A stretch of 64,000 nt of DNA from Mycolicibacterium austroafricanum (GTDB taxonomy: Bacteria > Actinomycetota > Actinomycetes > Mycobacteriales > Mycobacteriaceae), in NCBI RefSeq assembly GCF_902705885.1, contig NZ_CACSIP010000001.1, positions 382,683 through 446,682 of the forward strand, given 5' to 3'. Both the position numbers and the translations under genes were made by a program. This document shows positions 8,542-17,459 of this stretch, piece by piece (position 1 is the stretch's first letter; each line of letters begins with the position of its first letter). Under the pieces are notes generated by a model, which searched no databases, was not told the DNA's origin, and saw nothing but the letters and a program-made list of their open reading frames with translations.

Positions 8542-9516
8542 ATGGCTGCCGTGCCCTCTGGCTCACCCGGGTCCATCCTCAAGACCACCGCCGCCGCCTC
8601 CATCGGCACCCTCGCGGCAGGTATCGGATACGCCTCGTTGATCGAGCGCAACGCATTCGTCGTCCGTGAGGCGACGATGCCGGTGCTCTCACCGGGTTCG
8701 TCGCCGCTGAAGGTCCTGCACATCAGCGACATCCACATGCGGCCGAGTCAGCGACGCAAACAGGCGTGGCTGCGGGAGCTCGCCGGCTGGGATCCGGACT
8801 TCGTCGTCAACACCGGAGACAATCTCTCCCACCCGAAGGCGGTTCCGGCGGTGGTGCAGGCCCTCGGCGACCTGCTGTCGGTGCCCGGCGTCTTCGTCTT
8901 CGGCAGCAACGACTACTTCGCCCCGAAGCTGAAGAACCCGGCGAACTACCTGACCAACCCCAGCCACCGGATTCACGGCGAGCCGCTGCCGTGGCAGGAC
9001 CTGCGCGCCGCGTTCACCGAGCGCGGCTGGCTCGACATGACACACACCCGGCGCGAGTTCGAGGTCGCGGGTCTGTACATCGCCGCCGCCGGTGTCGACG
9101 ACCCGCACCTGTCCCGGGATCGGTACGCCACCATCGCCGGGCCGGCGAACGCCACCGCGAACCTGACGTTGGGCCTGACCCACTCCCCCGAACCACGGGT
9201 GCTGGACCGCTTCGCCGCCGACGGCTACCAGCTGGTGATGGCCGGCCACACCCACGGCGGCCAGCTGTGCGTGCCGTTCTACGGCGCGATCGTCACCAAC
9301 TGTGAGCTCGACCGGTCGCGGGCCAAGGGTCCGTCACGATGGGGCGCGCACACCCAGTTGCATGTGTCGGCGGGTATCGGTACCTCGCCGTTCGCCCCGC
9401 TGCGGTTCTGCTGCCGCCCCGAGGCGACACTGCTGACGCTGGTAGCGACCCCCACCGGAGGCTCGGACGCCCGGTCCCAGGCAGGACAGTCGCATCCGAC
9501 CGTCGCGGCGCGGTGA
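8542..9516 (+). CDS. Membrane-associated metallophosphoesterase (Rv3683-like)
   Basis: Calcineurin-type phosphoesterase, 324 residues. Dimetal motifs appear in order: HISDIHM (D-x-H), NTGDN (GD), GSNDY (GNx-like; the usual GNHD reads GSND), LTHSPE and AGHTHGG. A hydrophobic N-terminal segment (about residues 12-30) suggests membrane attachment. The variant GSND motif with the YFAPKLKNP loop is shared by mycobacterial homologues as I recall them. Substrate unknown. Its stop codon overlaps the start of the next gene (GTGA), so the two are coupled. Confidence 0.88.
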   Translation: MAAVPSGSPGSILKTTAAASIGTLAAGIGYASLIERNAFVVREATMPVLSPGSSPLKVLHISDIHMRPSQRRKQAWLRELAGWDPDFVVNTGDNLSHPKAVPAVVQALGDLLSVPGVFVFGSNDYFAPKLKNPANYLTNPSHRIHGEPLPWQDLRAAFTERGWLDMTHTRREFEVAGLYIAAAGVDDPHLSRDRYATIAGPANATANLTLGLTHSPEPRVLDRFAADGYQLVMAGHTHGGQLCVPFYGAIVTNCELDRSRAKGPSRWGAHTQLHVSAGIGTSPFAPLRFCCRPEATLLTLVATPTGGSDARSQAGQSHPTVAAR

Positions 9517-10697
9517 GCGCGTCGGCCCTATCCGCCCGCTGCAGCCAGTCACGTTCCTGGGTGGACAGCGCGGTCCGGTTGATCGGGGCCGACACCCGGC
9601 GTAGTGCCGACACTCATCTGCTGCGCTACCCACTGCCGTCGAGCTGGACCAAGAATGTCGACGTCTCGCTCTATCTCAAGGACGAGACCACCCACATCAC
9701 CGGCAGCCTCAAGCACCGGCTGGCGCGGTCGCTGTTCCTCTACGGGCTGTGCAACGGCTGGATCGACGAGAACACCACCGTCATCGAAGCCTCGTCGGGC
9801 TCCACGGCGGTCTCAGAAGCGTACTTCGCGGCGCTGCTGGGGTTGCCGTTCATCGCGGTGATGCCAGCGTCGACGAGTGCGACGAAGATTGCGCTGATCG
9901 AATCTCAAGGTGGCCGTTGTCATTTCGTCACCGAGTCGACACAGATGTACGCCGAGGCGCAGCGTCTGGCCGCCGAGACCGGCGGTCACTATCTCGACCA
10001 GTTCACCAACGCCGAGCGGGCCACCGACTGGCGCGGCAACAACAACATCGCCGAGTCCATCTTCGAGCAATTGGGCGAGGAGACCCATCCGGTGCCGGAG
10101 TGGATCGTGGTGGGCGCGGGCACCGGGGGGACGAGCGCCACGATCGGTCGCTACATCCGGTACCGCTGCCATGACACCCGGTTGTGTGTCGTGGACCCCG
10201 AGAATTCCGCGTTCTTCCCGTCGTACGCGAGCGGCGGCGCCGACGTCGTCACCGGGGTGTCGTCTCGCATCGAAGGCATCGGCCGACCGCGCGTCGAGCC
10301 GTCGTTCCTCCCGCATGTCGTGGACCGGATGCTGTCGGTGCCCGACGCCGCGTCGGTCGCGGCCGCCCATCACGTCAGCCGGGTGCTCGGCCGTCGTGTC
10401 GGCCCGTCGACGGGAACCAACATCTGGGGCGCTTTCGAACTGTTGGCCGAGATGGCGGCCGAGGGCCGCAGCGGCTCGGTGGTCACGCTTCTCGCCGACA
10501 GCGGGGACCGGTATGCCGACACCTACTTCTGCGACGAGTGGCTGACCAGCCAGGGGCTCGACCCGTCCGCGTCGGCCGATGTGCTGGCCGAGTTCGAACG
10601 ATCGGGACGCTGGCCGCGGTCATCGGCGCCGCGTGACAGCGGCCCGTCGGACGTCAGGAACAGCCACAGTGCTGCAAACGCGAAGAAGCCCAGGTAG
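9513..10697 (+). CDS. PLP-dependent cysteine synthase/beta-synthase-like protein (Rv3684-like)
   Basis: Fold-type II PLP enzyme related to cysteine synthases, 394 residues from GTG 9513, which overlaps the preceding TGA. The Schiff-base lysine lies in [12 protein letters not shown], the substrate loop is [12 protein letters not shown], and the phosphate-binding glycine loop is [12 protein letters not shown]. The reaction and substrate of this mycobacterial group are not established. The last ~45 residues look like a non-conserved extension and overlap an opposite-strand membrane ORF. It is the last conserved gene before the tRNA integration site. Confidence 0.85.
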   Translation: MSASALSARCSQSRSWVDSAVRLIGADTRRSADTHLLRYPLPSSWTKNVDVSLYLKDETTHITGSLKHRLARSLFLYGLCNGWIDENTTVIEASSGSTAVSEAYFAALLGLPFIAVMPASTSATKIALIESQGGRCHFVTESTQMYAEAQRLAAETGGHYLDQFTNAERATDWRGNNNIAESIFEQLGEETHPVPEWIVVGAGTGGTSATIGRYIRYRCHDTRLCVVDPENSAFFPSYASGGADVVTGVSSRIEGIGRPRVEPSFLPHVVDRMLSVPDAASVAAAHHVSRVLGRRVGPSTGTNIWGAFELLAEMAAEGRSGSVVTLLADSGDRYADTYFCDEWLTSQGLDPSASADVLAEFERSGRWPRSSAPRDSGPSDVRNSHSAANAKKPR

Positions 10698-10720
10698 ATC
10701 GATGCGCCTAACCCCGTCAT
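10523..10720 (-). CDS. Possible small single-pass membrane protein
   Basis: A 65-codon frame starting ATG at 10720, preceded by ACGAGG at 7-base spacing. It encodes [22 protein letters not shown], a convincing N-terminal membrane helix, followed by a polar tail. It overlaps the last 175 bases of the PLP enzyme gene on the other strand, so one of the two C-termini is probably not constrained. It may be a real small membrane protein or chance; no homologue can be asserted. Confidence 0.35.
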   Translation of the reverse strand: MTGLGASIYLGFFAFAALWLFLTSDGPLSRGADDRGQRPDRSNSASTSADADGSSPWLVSHSSQK

Positions 10721-10861
10721 CGCACGCCTCGTTTCGTTCGGATCTGTCTTTCAGTGTGCATAACGCCACCGACAACCCAGATCCATCCCTCGGCGTGTCG
10801 CACCGGCGATAGGCGTTTGGCTTGAACCCTGGCCAGTGCGATACGCTGTCGTGGCTTCACG

Positions 10862-10935
10862 CGGGGTGTGGCGCAGCTTGGTAGCGTGCTTCGTTCGGGA
10901 CGAAGAGGTCGTGGGTTCGAATCCCGCCACCCCGA
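10862..10935 (+). tRNA. tRNA-Pro, anticodon CGG
   Basis: Complete cloverleaf: the acceptor arm CGGGGTG pairs with CACCCCG, with discriminator A at 10935. The anticodon stem CTTCG/CGAAG (10889-10893/10901-10905) encloses loop TTCGGGA with anticodon CGG at 10896-10898. The T-loop is GTTCGAATC. No CCA is encoded. It is the attachment-site gene for the neighbouring integrase. Confidence 0.97.
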
Positions 10936-10955
10936 CTGGTGTGTTCGCAGGTAGA

Positions 10956-10984
10956 GGCCCTGACCGGGAATTCTGGTCGGGGCC
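10956..10984. terminator. Hairpin terminator between tRNA-Pro and integrase
   Basis: GGCCCTGACC (10956-10965) pairs with GGTCGGGGCC (10975-10984) with one G-U pair, followed by TTCTT. It can end both the tRNA transcript and the convergent integrase transcript. Confidence 0.75.
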
Positions 10985-10987
10985 TTC

Positions 10988-12157
10988 TTACTTCCCAGTC
11001 CGCAGCTGGTCCGCAGTGGATTCCAAAGACCGCATCCGCGCCGCATCTAGTGCAACCGAAACCTGCTCCAGGTCGTCCGGGAACAAGTCTGCATAGGTGT
11101 CCAGGGTCAGGACTGCGGACGCGTGCCCGAGCATCGTCTGGACGGCCTTGACGTTGGCCCCCGCGCTGATCGACAGCGACGCCGCCGTGTGGCGAAGGTC
11201 GTGCGGTGTCACGGTGGGGTACGCCGGGTCTGCTGCCTGGAGACGTTGGACGGCCACGTTGAAGACCCGCGGCCGCCACGTCGACACTCGCAGCAGTGCT
11301 CCTCCTGGCGATGTGAACACCAAGTCCTCACGCCGCTTACCCATCATGAGCACGGCCAGCGGCTCGGCCAGGAACGCCGGGAACGGCACCGAGCGACGTT
11401 CGTGGGATTTCGGCGACGACCACACCACACGTCCCTTCACCTCGGCGACCGCCTCACGGATATTCACCCTGCGACGCAGCATGTCGAATGACTCCACCCG
11501 CAGCGCTGCCATCTCGCCCCAGCGCAACCCGGTGTAGGCCAGAAATCGAACAACGATGGCGTACTCGCCGACCTCGCGGGCCAGAAGTTCCACCTGCCGG
11601 TGCGTCAGGTAGCCCCGTGCTCGGTGCTGTCGTCGCGGCGACTTCACTCCCATACACGGATTGCGGGGGATCCGTCGATCGTCGACGGCCATCTCCAGAA
11701 TCTGTCTCAGGACGCTAAGCGCATTCTCGATGGTGGCCGGTTTGGCTCCACCCGCCGCCAATTGCTGCACCCACGCCCTGATATCCGACGATTGCACGTC
11801 GGCTACTGCGACCGCGGCCCACCGGCCTTCGACGTAGCCCGACCATGCGAACGCGCGTGTCGCAACCGTCGTCTCCTTCAAATGGCCCTGGGTACCAAGC
11901 CACTTGGCGTGCAATTCACGGACGGTAATGCGCCCGGCTTTTGGCGCGACATAGGTTCCTATCGTCTGCGCGGCTGTGATCTCGTTGAGAAAGGCCTGAG
12001 CGTCCACCTTGCGGTCGAACGAACGGGTGTTCTCACCGCCTTGATCATCGACATACCGGGCCAACCATCGGCGCCCTTTGCCATTGCGCGCGGCAGGGGT
12101 CCCGTCCGATCGACGCCACCTGTCCTCGACGCCGGCGCGGCGGTTTCGTCGCTGCAT
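10988..12157 (-). CDS. Tyrosine-family site-specific integrase
   Basis: Phage-type tyrosine recombinase, 389 residues, that would integrate and excise the element at tRNA-Pro. Catalytic residues are visible as the Arg in YTGLRWGEM, His-x-x-Arg in PHDLRHTAAS, His in MLGHAS and the nucleophile Tyr in LDTYADLF. An N-terminal arm-binding domain with SAM-like core (TVRELHAKWLG onward) precedes them. The start ATG 12157 gives MQRRNRRAGVEDRW; a longer frame to 12283 would run through the promoter. The gene points toward the tRNA, which it borders at 52 bases, the usual arrangement for tRNA-integrated mycobacterial elements. Confidence 0.93.
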   Translation of the reverse strand: MQRRNRRAGVEDRWRRSDGTPAARNGKGRRWLARYVDDQGGENTRSFDRKVDAQAFLNEITAAQTIGTYVAPKAGRITVRELHAKWLGTQGHLKETTVATRAFAWSGYVEGRWAAVAVADVQSSDIRAWVQQLAAGGAKPATIENALSVLRQILEMAVDDRRIPRNPCMGVKSPRRQHRARGYLTHRQVELLAREVGEYAIVVRFLAYTGLRWGEMAALRVESFDMLRRRVNIREAVAEVKGRVVWSSPKSHERRSVPFPAFLAEPLAVLMMGKRREDLVFTSPGGALLRVSTWRPRVFNVAVQRLQAADPAYPTVTPHDLRHTAASLSISAGANVKAVQTMLGHASAVLTLDTYADLFPDDLEQVSVALDAARMRSLESTADQLRTGK

Positions 12158-12230
12158 GTGAGCCACCTCCGTTGGGTGCCAGATTCCCACCGACCACCGA
12201 CAGCCGACGAAATCGTTCGACTGGAGCCAA

Positions 12231-12236
12231 TTTATA
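12231..12236 (-). promoter_or_regulatory. Possible integrase -10 box
   Basis: Minus-strand TATAAA about 74 bases upstream of the integrase start, in the intergenic region between int and the divergent excisionase-like gene. No clear -35 element is seen. Confidence 0.35.
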
Positions 12237-12325
12237 GGCGAAGTTGAGGGTACTGGTGGACAAATGCAGGGCGCCACCACCACCGTTGGATTCGTTGACA
12301 GAACCCACTATTGAGGAGCAGCTAC

Positions 12326-12523
12326 ATGGATCTACTGAGTGCCAAACAGGTTTCAGACATCATCGGCATTCCCGTTGGAACTCTCCGCTACTGGCGCCAC
12401 TGCGACATCGGACCGGCCAGTTTCACCTTGGGCCGCCGAGTCGTCTACCGGCGCGACGAAGTGCTGCGATGGATCTCGGAGCAAGAAAGCGCAACCCGGC
12501 GCGGAGGCGGAGACGCCGCGTGA
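12326..12523 (+). CDS. Excisionase/AlpA-like small HTH protein
   Basis: A 65-residue DNA-binding protein with a MerR/excisionase-type helix-turn-helix: LLSAKQVSDIIGIPVGTLRYWRHCDIGP, then the wing RVVYRRDEVLRWI. Proteins of this form act as recombination directionality factors or element regulators. ATG 12326 follows GAGGAG at good spacing; an upstream in-frame ATG at 12311 lacks a site. It is divergent from the integrase and ends at its own intrinsic terminator. Confidence 0.85.
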   Translation: MDLLSAKQVSDIIGIPVGTLRYWRHCDIGPASFTLGRRVVYRRDEVLRWISEQESATRRGGGDAA

Positions 12524-12536
12524 ACCGCACCCACGA

Positions 12537-12566
12537 AAAAGACCCCGGGGCCTAGCCGAGGTCTTT
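12537..12566 (+). terminator. Intrinsic terminator after the excisionase-like gene
   Basis: AAAAGACC pairs with GGTCTTT across a GC-rich inner stem (CCGG/CCG region), followed by GTTC. It separates the excisionase-like gene from the ATPase gene. Confidence 0.75.
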
Positions 12567-12656
12567 GTTCGAACCACCTGATCATCCGACACGGAAGTTC
12601 CACATGAGAATAGCTCGTCAACGCAGCCTGCATAAGCACCGTATGCAGGAAATCCT

Positions 12657-14240
12657 ATGAGCGACAACACCGAGACGGACAAGAAGTCGGTAGCCGCACG
12701 CTTGGTCAGCATGGCACAGGAACGCTACCTGCTCGGGCTCTCAGAAGAGGGCGAGCCGTTCGGCGCTGACCGCGACCGCCCGCACTTGGTGATGCTGCTC
12801 CGCGCCGGCAAGGCCGGTCTACGCGCCGACCTCGCCGCACGGTACTTCGCCGAAACCGGCGCGGTCGCCGGCGGCCAGGCGCTGACTGACGCCACCCTGA
12901 TCCTCGAAGGTTTGGCTGCCACGAAGCCGCCCGAACGCCTCAACCTCCGCGTCGCTGACGATGACGGCACCATTTACATCGACACCGGACGGCCCGATGT
13001 CCAGACGATTCGTATCCGACAGGGCCGGTGGACGCTCACCGAACGGGCACCTGTGCGCTTTCTGCGTACCAAGTTGACCGGGGCGATGCCGCTGCCGGCT
13101 CAGGGCGGGAATGTCGAGAAGCTCTGGGATTTCGTCAACGTCGACTTTGAAGACCGACCGGTCCTCCTTGCTGCCCTCGTTGCCGCTCTTGTCCAGACGG
13201 ACGTCCCCCACCCGATCTTGGCGCTGTTCGCCGAGCAGGGCAGCGCCAAGAGCACAACCACGCGCATGCTGGTCGATCTCATCGACCCGTCACCGGTCCC
13301 CCTGCGGCAGGCACCGCGTGACGCCGACTCGTGGGTCACTGCAGCCTCCGGTTCGTGGGTCGTTGCCTTGGACAACCTGTCGACTATCTCGCCGTGGTTG
13401 TCGGATTCTCTGTGCCGCGCCGCCACCGGCGACGGCAACGTCAAACGGGCGTTGTACACAGACTCCGATCTCGCAGTCATCAAATTTCGGCGGTGCGTCA
13501 TCATCAACGGCATCGACGTCGGAGCAGTGCGGCCCGACCTCGCGGAGCGACTGGCGACTGTCGACCTGCGACGCATTGATCGCCACATGCGACAACCGGA
13601 AGCCACGATGCGACAACAGTGGCGCACGGCTCTACCAGGGATTTTGGGCGGGCTTCTCGATCTGGCCGCCGTCGTCCATCAACGGCTGGAAACCATTTCG
13701 GTCGACGTGTCGCCACGGATGGCGGACTTCAGTCGCACGCTGGCGGCCGTTGACGAGATTCTGTCGACCCATGGCTTCCGGCGTTACCTGTCACGCGCCA
13801 ATCAACTCTCCGAAGACAGCCTGTCCGCCGACCCGTTCATCGAACAGCTACGGCTGCACATCCGGGAACCGCTCGTCGCAAAGTCCGGAGGCGACCTGCT
13901 GGCGACAGTCACGCCAACCGGCGACACCTGGCGCAGGCCGAAGGAGTGGCCCCGGAACGGGCGGGATGTCACGGCCGTCCTACGACGGCACGCACCCGCG
14001 CTACGGAGTCTGGGTTGGGCGATCGAAGACGATGGCGCTCGAAATCATCGGAATGTCCTGTTGTGGACCGTCTACCCGCCCTACAAAGATGTGTCGGCCA
14101 AACAACACTCGCAATCCTCGCGTCCCTCGCGCATTTCGGCTCCGCGGGAGCAGTCGTCCTCTGTTCAAGAGCTGCCCGCGCACCGCCAGACTGTCCCGAA
14201 GGGTCATTCAGCCGACGATCTAGACGTCGAGGCGTCGTGA
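12657..14240 (+). CDS. P-loop ATPase of phage/satellite type (primase-helicase-like)
   Basis: A 527-residue ATP-binding protein. It has a Walker A-like loop AEQGSAKSTTTRML (about residues 196-209), a Walker B-like segment SWVVALDNLS (about 237-246) and a following IKFRRCVIINGID sensor-like strand. These resemble the ATPase proteins found in actinobacterial integrative elements and phage satellites, where they are thought to support replication. I see no separate primase motif; the N-terminal 150 residues are unassigned and the last ~50 are Ser/Gln-rich and probably disordered. ATG 12657 gives the natural start; the weak upstream AGGAA is at a plausible distance. Confidence 0.7.
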   Translation: MSDNTETDKKSVAARLVSMAQERYLLGLSEEGEPFGADRDRPHLVMLLRAGKAGLRADLAARYFAETGAVAGGQALTDATLILEGLAATKPPERLNLRVADDDGTIYIDTGRPDVQTIRIRQGRWTLTERAPVRFLRTKLTGAMPLPAQGGNVEKLWDFVNVDFEDRPVLLAALVAALVQTDVPHPILALFAEQGSAKSTTTRMLVDLIDPSPVPLRQAPRDADSWVTAASGSWVVALDNLSTISPWLSDSLCRAATGDGNVKRALYTDSDLAVIKFRRCVIINGIDVGAVRPDLAERLATVDLRRIDRHMRQPEATMRQQWRTALPGILGGLLDLAAVVHQRLETISVDVSPRMADFSRTLAAVDEILSTHGFRRYLSRANQLSEDSLSADPFIEQLRLHIREPLVAKSGGDLLATVTPTGDTWRRPKEWPRNGRDVTAVLRRHAPALRSLGWAIEDDGARNHRNVLLWTVYPPYKDVSAKQHSQSSRPSRISAPREQSSSVQELPAHRQTVPKGHSADDLDVEAS

Positions 14241-14318
14241 CCGCGCTTGTCGGGCTAGCGGCGTCGGCACCATCGGGCAGAATCTGGACCAGGTCCCTCA
14301 ACGGGAGGAGTGGTCTTC

Positions 14319-14777
14319 GTGAGCACGCAATTCGACGCGATCGTCCAGGCGGTCATCCACGACTGGCCTGACTACGGGTGGTCAGGCCAGTTGGAGGCGG
14401 CCATCAAGCAGCTGTATCTGTCAGATCTTTCTTATCCAGCAACATGGTCCAGCGAACGCCGCGAGGAGTTCGCAGAGCGCCACGCCGGCGACGATGCGCT
14501 TCTTCTCACCACCTCGTTGGACGATCTCATCGATACCGTCACAGATCGCTATGCGCGCGATCACGGAGTTCTCCCCCATCGTGACGATGCGACCCTGCTT
14601 CTCGAAGCGGCGCGACGAGACGCAATCGACGAACTGGAGCTCCGCTTCGTGGCTGACCTACCTGCCGAGATCGCCGCGTTGACAGCCCACGGTGTTGGAA
14701 GGGCAAATGGCTCTCTGACGGCGTGCGGGCCGGCCCAACGGCGGCAGAGCAGCACACTGCGCCTAAGCCGTCCTTAG
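14319..14777 (+). CDS. Hypothetical protein of the integrated element
   Basis: A 152-residue acidic, mostly helical protein (VSTQFDAIVQAVIHDWPDYGW...). It has no recognisable domain. GTG 14319 is selected because GGGAGGAG lies just upstream; GTG 14310 would overlap that ribosome site. It follows the ATPase gene at 78 bases, so probably belongs to the same transcript. The last ~25 residues are low complexity. Confidence 0.5.
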   Translation: MSTQFDAIVQAVIHDWPDYGWSGQLEAAIKQLYLSDLSYPATWSSERREEFAERHAGDDALLLTTSLDDLIDTVTDRYARDHGVLPHRDDATLLLEAARRDAIDELELRFVADLPAEIAALTAHGVGRANGSLTACGPAQRRQSSTLRLSRP

Positions 14778-14958
14778 GTAGGTTCCGTTTTGCGGCGGCA
14801 CCATCCGCTTCGAAATGGCCTTTCGCACTCCCGTGTCGACAGACGAGATGCGATCGAGCGGCGCATAGATCCCTTGAAGCCGCGTTCGCTATTTCCGGAC
14901 CGGGGGCCGCTGCCTCTCCTGCTCCTCATCTCTGACGATAGCGCCTACACTTGTCGGT

Positions 14959-14979
14959 AGGTGCATCTAAGGTGCATCT
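14959..14979. promoter_or_regulatory. Tandem direct-repeat operator before the cassette
   Basis: AGGTGCATCT occurs at 14959-14968 and again at 14970-14979, an 11-bp period that places both copies on one face of the helix. A TACACT -10-like hexamer at 14946-14951 ends seven bases before the first copy and the first cassette gene starts at 14996. The HTH protein encoded second in the cassette is the obvious candidate ligand (inference). The rest of 14778-14995 shows no gene. Confidence 0.5.
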
Positions 14980-14995
14980 CTATGGACAGGACAGT

Positions 14996-15832
14996 ATGAC
15001 CATCGATCCACACACACTTCGCCCAGCTGAGGACGTTCCATTGGGGGGGCTGCCCTCGGCCGATCCGACCCTGCTCGGAAACGCTCCCCTCGAAGTCGCA
15101 GTGATCGAGATCCGGTATACCGCCCGTACCGACGAGATCACACCGGAGGTCGCCGCTGCTTTCCGGGACGACCTTGTGGAGAACACGGGGGTGGACTTCC
15201 CGAGCATTCAACCCACCGTCCAACAGCAGATGAGGATCGACTTCGGGGCCAACGGCGTTTCCCAGGTGGCAGCGGAGTCCAGTGGGTGGCAAATTGCTTC
15301 CGCGGACGGAGCACACGTCACGCTCATGCCCGACATCCTGATCATGCAGGTCAACCGCTACGAGCGGTGGCGTACCAGCATGAAGGCTCCGCTAACCGTT
15401 CTGGTCGAATCTCTCGGACGGTTAGTCAAGCCATCGTTGGTGCACCGCATCGGTCTGCGGTACGTCGACCGCTTCCATGACAGTGGGTTCAACTCTGCAG
15501 AGGCTTGGCGTGGCCGGATCGACGACACCCTTCTGGGCCCTGTGCTTAACCCAGTGTTCGGCGGCAGTGTTCGAGGTGCTCAACAGCAGGTGGAGATCCG
15601 GCTTGATGATCATCACGGCGCGTTGCTGCGGCATGGACCAGTTCGCGATGATTCGGGCAAGTGCGTGCAGTATCTACTCGATACGGACGTGTTCCGCCAC
15701 TCCTCATTCACGTTCGACGTGCGAGAGGTCGTCATCTCAGCGGAGCGGCTGAACCGCACTTCGTTGTCACTTTTTCAGGCGTCGGTTACCGATACCTACC
15801 TGAAAGAGCTTCGAGAAGGGAGCGCGAAATGA
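14996..15832 (+). CDS. TIGR04255 family protein
   Basis: A 278-residue protein with the N-terminal signature APLEVAVIEIRY (about residues 31-42) of the sporadically distributed TIGR04255 family. The body ends in a strand-rich C-terminal part (VEIRLDDHHGALL ... FTFDVREVVISAERLNRTSLSLFQASVTDTYLKEL). The molecular function is not known; the family is scattered across bacteria, as expected for transferred cargo. The ATG 14996 start keeps the direct-repeat operator outside the gene; a frame from 14951 would include it. Its stop overlaps the next start (ATGA). It is first in a three-gene coupled cassette. Confidence 0.75.
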   Translation: MTIDPHTLRPAEDVPLGGLPSADPTLLGNAPLEVAVIEIRYTARTDEITPEVAAAFRDDLVENTGVDFPSIQPTVQQQMRIDFGANGVSQVAAESSGWQIASADGAHVTLMPDILIMQVNRYERWRTSMKAPLTVLVESLGRLVKPSLVHRIGLRYVDRFHDSGFNSAEAWRGRIDDTLLGPVLNPVFGGSVRGAQQQVEIRLDDHHGALLRHGPVRDDSGKCVQYLLDTDVFRHSSFTFDVREVVISAERLNRTSLSLFQASVTDTYLKELREGSAK

Positions 15833-16581
15833 CGATCATGGAGCAGCAGCCGACCGGCTCCCGCGTGCTCCGGTCACCTTCCTGGGCCCGAGCACAAAAG
15901 GGCCTGTACCCGGCCCCTTGCGAGGACGGACTCTGGTCCAGCACGTTCGTGGAGATGAGTTCATCGCCGGGGTTGCGGGATGTCGTCGCGCATTTCTCTG
16001 GAGCCCTCGACCCGTGCGGATGGGATCAGGTTCGCGTCGAAGTTTTCAAGAGTCTCGACGGGCAGATGAACCTTCCGGGCTCGGCGCTGTGGTTGACGAT
16101 GCCGTATACATTCATCGATACGGTGCTGTCCGACGAGCAACAGGTCGACGAGACGGTCGATGTTCTTGATGCCTTCGAACGAATCCGAGCCGAACTGGGC
16201 CTAACGCAGAAGGAGATGTTCAAGGCCACCGGCATCAACAAGCGCACGTTCCACTCGTGGGCGGCAAAGCCCCCCGCCAGCCGGCCCCGTGTAGCCAGCT
16301 TGGGTGGACTGTGGGAGTTGGCGGACGCCGTCGACGACCTCCGCAGCACACTGGACCAGCCGATGAACAGGTGGCTGCGTGCCGACAAGAAGCGAGCCTC
16401 CGCACTACTCGACGGCCGGTTCGACGACCTCGTTGACCTGGCTGTGGATCGGACGCCGTTCCCTCGGCGAGAGATCGGCACTTCGGTATACGAGGGGATC
16501 GCCGAACACGTCGAGACACCGATCATTCGAACCGGTGGTCCGGTGGTGACCGAGAACGTCGAGGACGGATTCGCCCGGTGA
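15829..16581 (+). CDS. HTH protein with Xre/MbcA/ParS-like C-terminal region
   Basis: A 250-residue protein. The first ~105 residues are unassigned. A helix-turn-helix at about 114-145 reads FERIRAELGLTQKEMFKATGI then NKRTFHSWAAKP. After it, MNRWLRADKKRASALLDGRFDDLVDLA (about 179-205) resembles the C-terminal toxin-binding region of Xre/MbcA/ParS-type antitoxins (my judgement, not tested). It starts ATG 15829 inside an ATGA overlap with the TIGR04255 gene and ends in a GTGA overlap with the third gene. It is probably the regulator or antitoxin-like member of the cassette. Confidence 0.65.
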   Translation: MTIMEQQPTGSRVLRSPSWARAQKGLYPAPCEDGLWSSTFVEMSSSPGLRDVVAHFSGALDPCGWDQVRVEVFKSLDGQMNLPGSALWLTMPYTFIDTVLSDEQQVDETVDVLDAFERIRAELGLTQKEMFKATGINKRTFHSWAAKPPASRPRVASLGGLWELADAVDDLRSTLDQPMNRWLRADKKRASALLDGRFDDLVDLAVDRTPFPRREIGTSVYEGIAEHVETPIIRTGGPVVTENVEDGFAR

Positions 16582-17459
16582 CTATTGATCGACTCCTGCC
16601 GGAGCGATGGCCCCCGCACACGCTTCTCGCTCTGGAGCGGTGGCGGCAAGGGCATCTTCTCCCGATGGATCGCGGCGCATGGATCGTCCCAGCGTGGGTA
16701 GACGACCCTGTAACCGGAGAACCCGCTGCCGATGGAGCGTTGGGTGAGGTGCGTGCTCGGTCAGCACCATTGAGTGACAGCGGGTATGCCGCGGTGGTGT
16801 CACAGACCTGCGACATTGCGGGCGGTCCCGGGATGCGGCATCCGCTGGTGCAGGCATGCCCGGTACGCGACATCTCAGTCTTTTCGACGGAGAAGGTCCA
16901 GCAGATCAAAGACCATCAGCTCTCCGACTACGTCTGGCTAAGTGAGCCTCCGGTTCCTGGAGCGGTTTGGGCCGTGGACCTGCGCGCGATCGTTCCGGTC
17001 AGCAAGGGTTTGCTCGCTGCGCAGGAACCGGTCGTGGGGTTCGCCTCGATTGAGGACGAGCTCATTCTCGGACAGCGCCTTGCCAGCAAACTTGGCCGGC
17101 CTGCTGTGCACGATGCGCTTGCCGGTCCGGTATTCGAAGCTCTGCGCAAACTCATTTCGAAGGCGAAGAAGTCGCAGGACTGGTGCGATGACGTCGAACA
17201 GCTTCGTTTGGAGATCGTCGAGGGGACCACACTGTATCCGAAGCGTGTGCGACTACTCGTGCTGACAGACGTCCGCTTCGGACCGTCGGAGAAGAAACCG
17301 CTTCGCGACGAATGGAAGTCCCATCGGAAGTCATTGAACGCCGCCGGGATTACTTGGGAACCAATCCATTTCCTCACGGTCGACAAATGCCCCGTGCGAC
17401 TCTATCGCGCGTCGGTACCCATCGAAGCGCCGACTCTCGAGCGCGGACGGTTTGCATAG
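16578..17459 (+). CDS. Hypothetical protein with SQTCDI motif, third cassette gene
   Basis: A 293-residue protein starting GTG 16578 within the GTGA overlap. It carries a conspicuous YAAVVSQTCDIAGGP segment at about 70-84, followed by a repeated beta-strand pattern (HPLVQACPVRDI) and a charged helical region (KLISKAKKSQDWCDDVEQLRLEIVEG). Cys78 in SQTCDI could be a catalytic or metal-binding residue; I know of no established function for proteins with this motif. Tight overlap with the HTH gene implies fixed stoichiometry. It may be an effector, with the HTH protein as its control. Confidence 0.55.
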   Translation: MTIDRLLPERWPPHTLLALERWRQGHLLPMDRGAWIVPAWVDDPVTGEPAADGALGEVRARSAPLSDSGYAAVVSQTCDIAGGPGMRHPLVQACPVRDISVFSTEKVQQIKDHQLSDYVWLSEPPVPGAVWAVDLRAIVPVSKGLLAAQEPVVGFASIEDELILGQRLASKLGRPAVHDALAGPVFEALRKLISKAKKSQDWCDDVEQLRLEIVEGTTLYPKRVRLLVLTDVRFGPSEKKPLRDEWKSHRKSLNAAGITWEPIHFLTVDKCPVRLYRASVPIEAPTLERGRFA

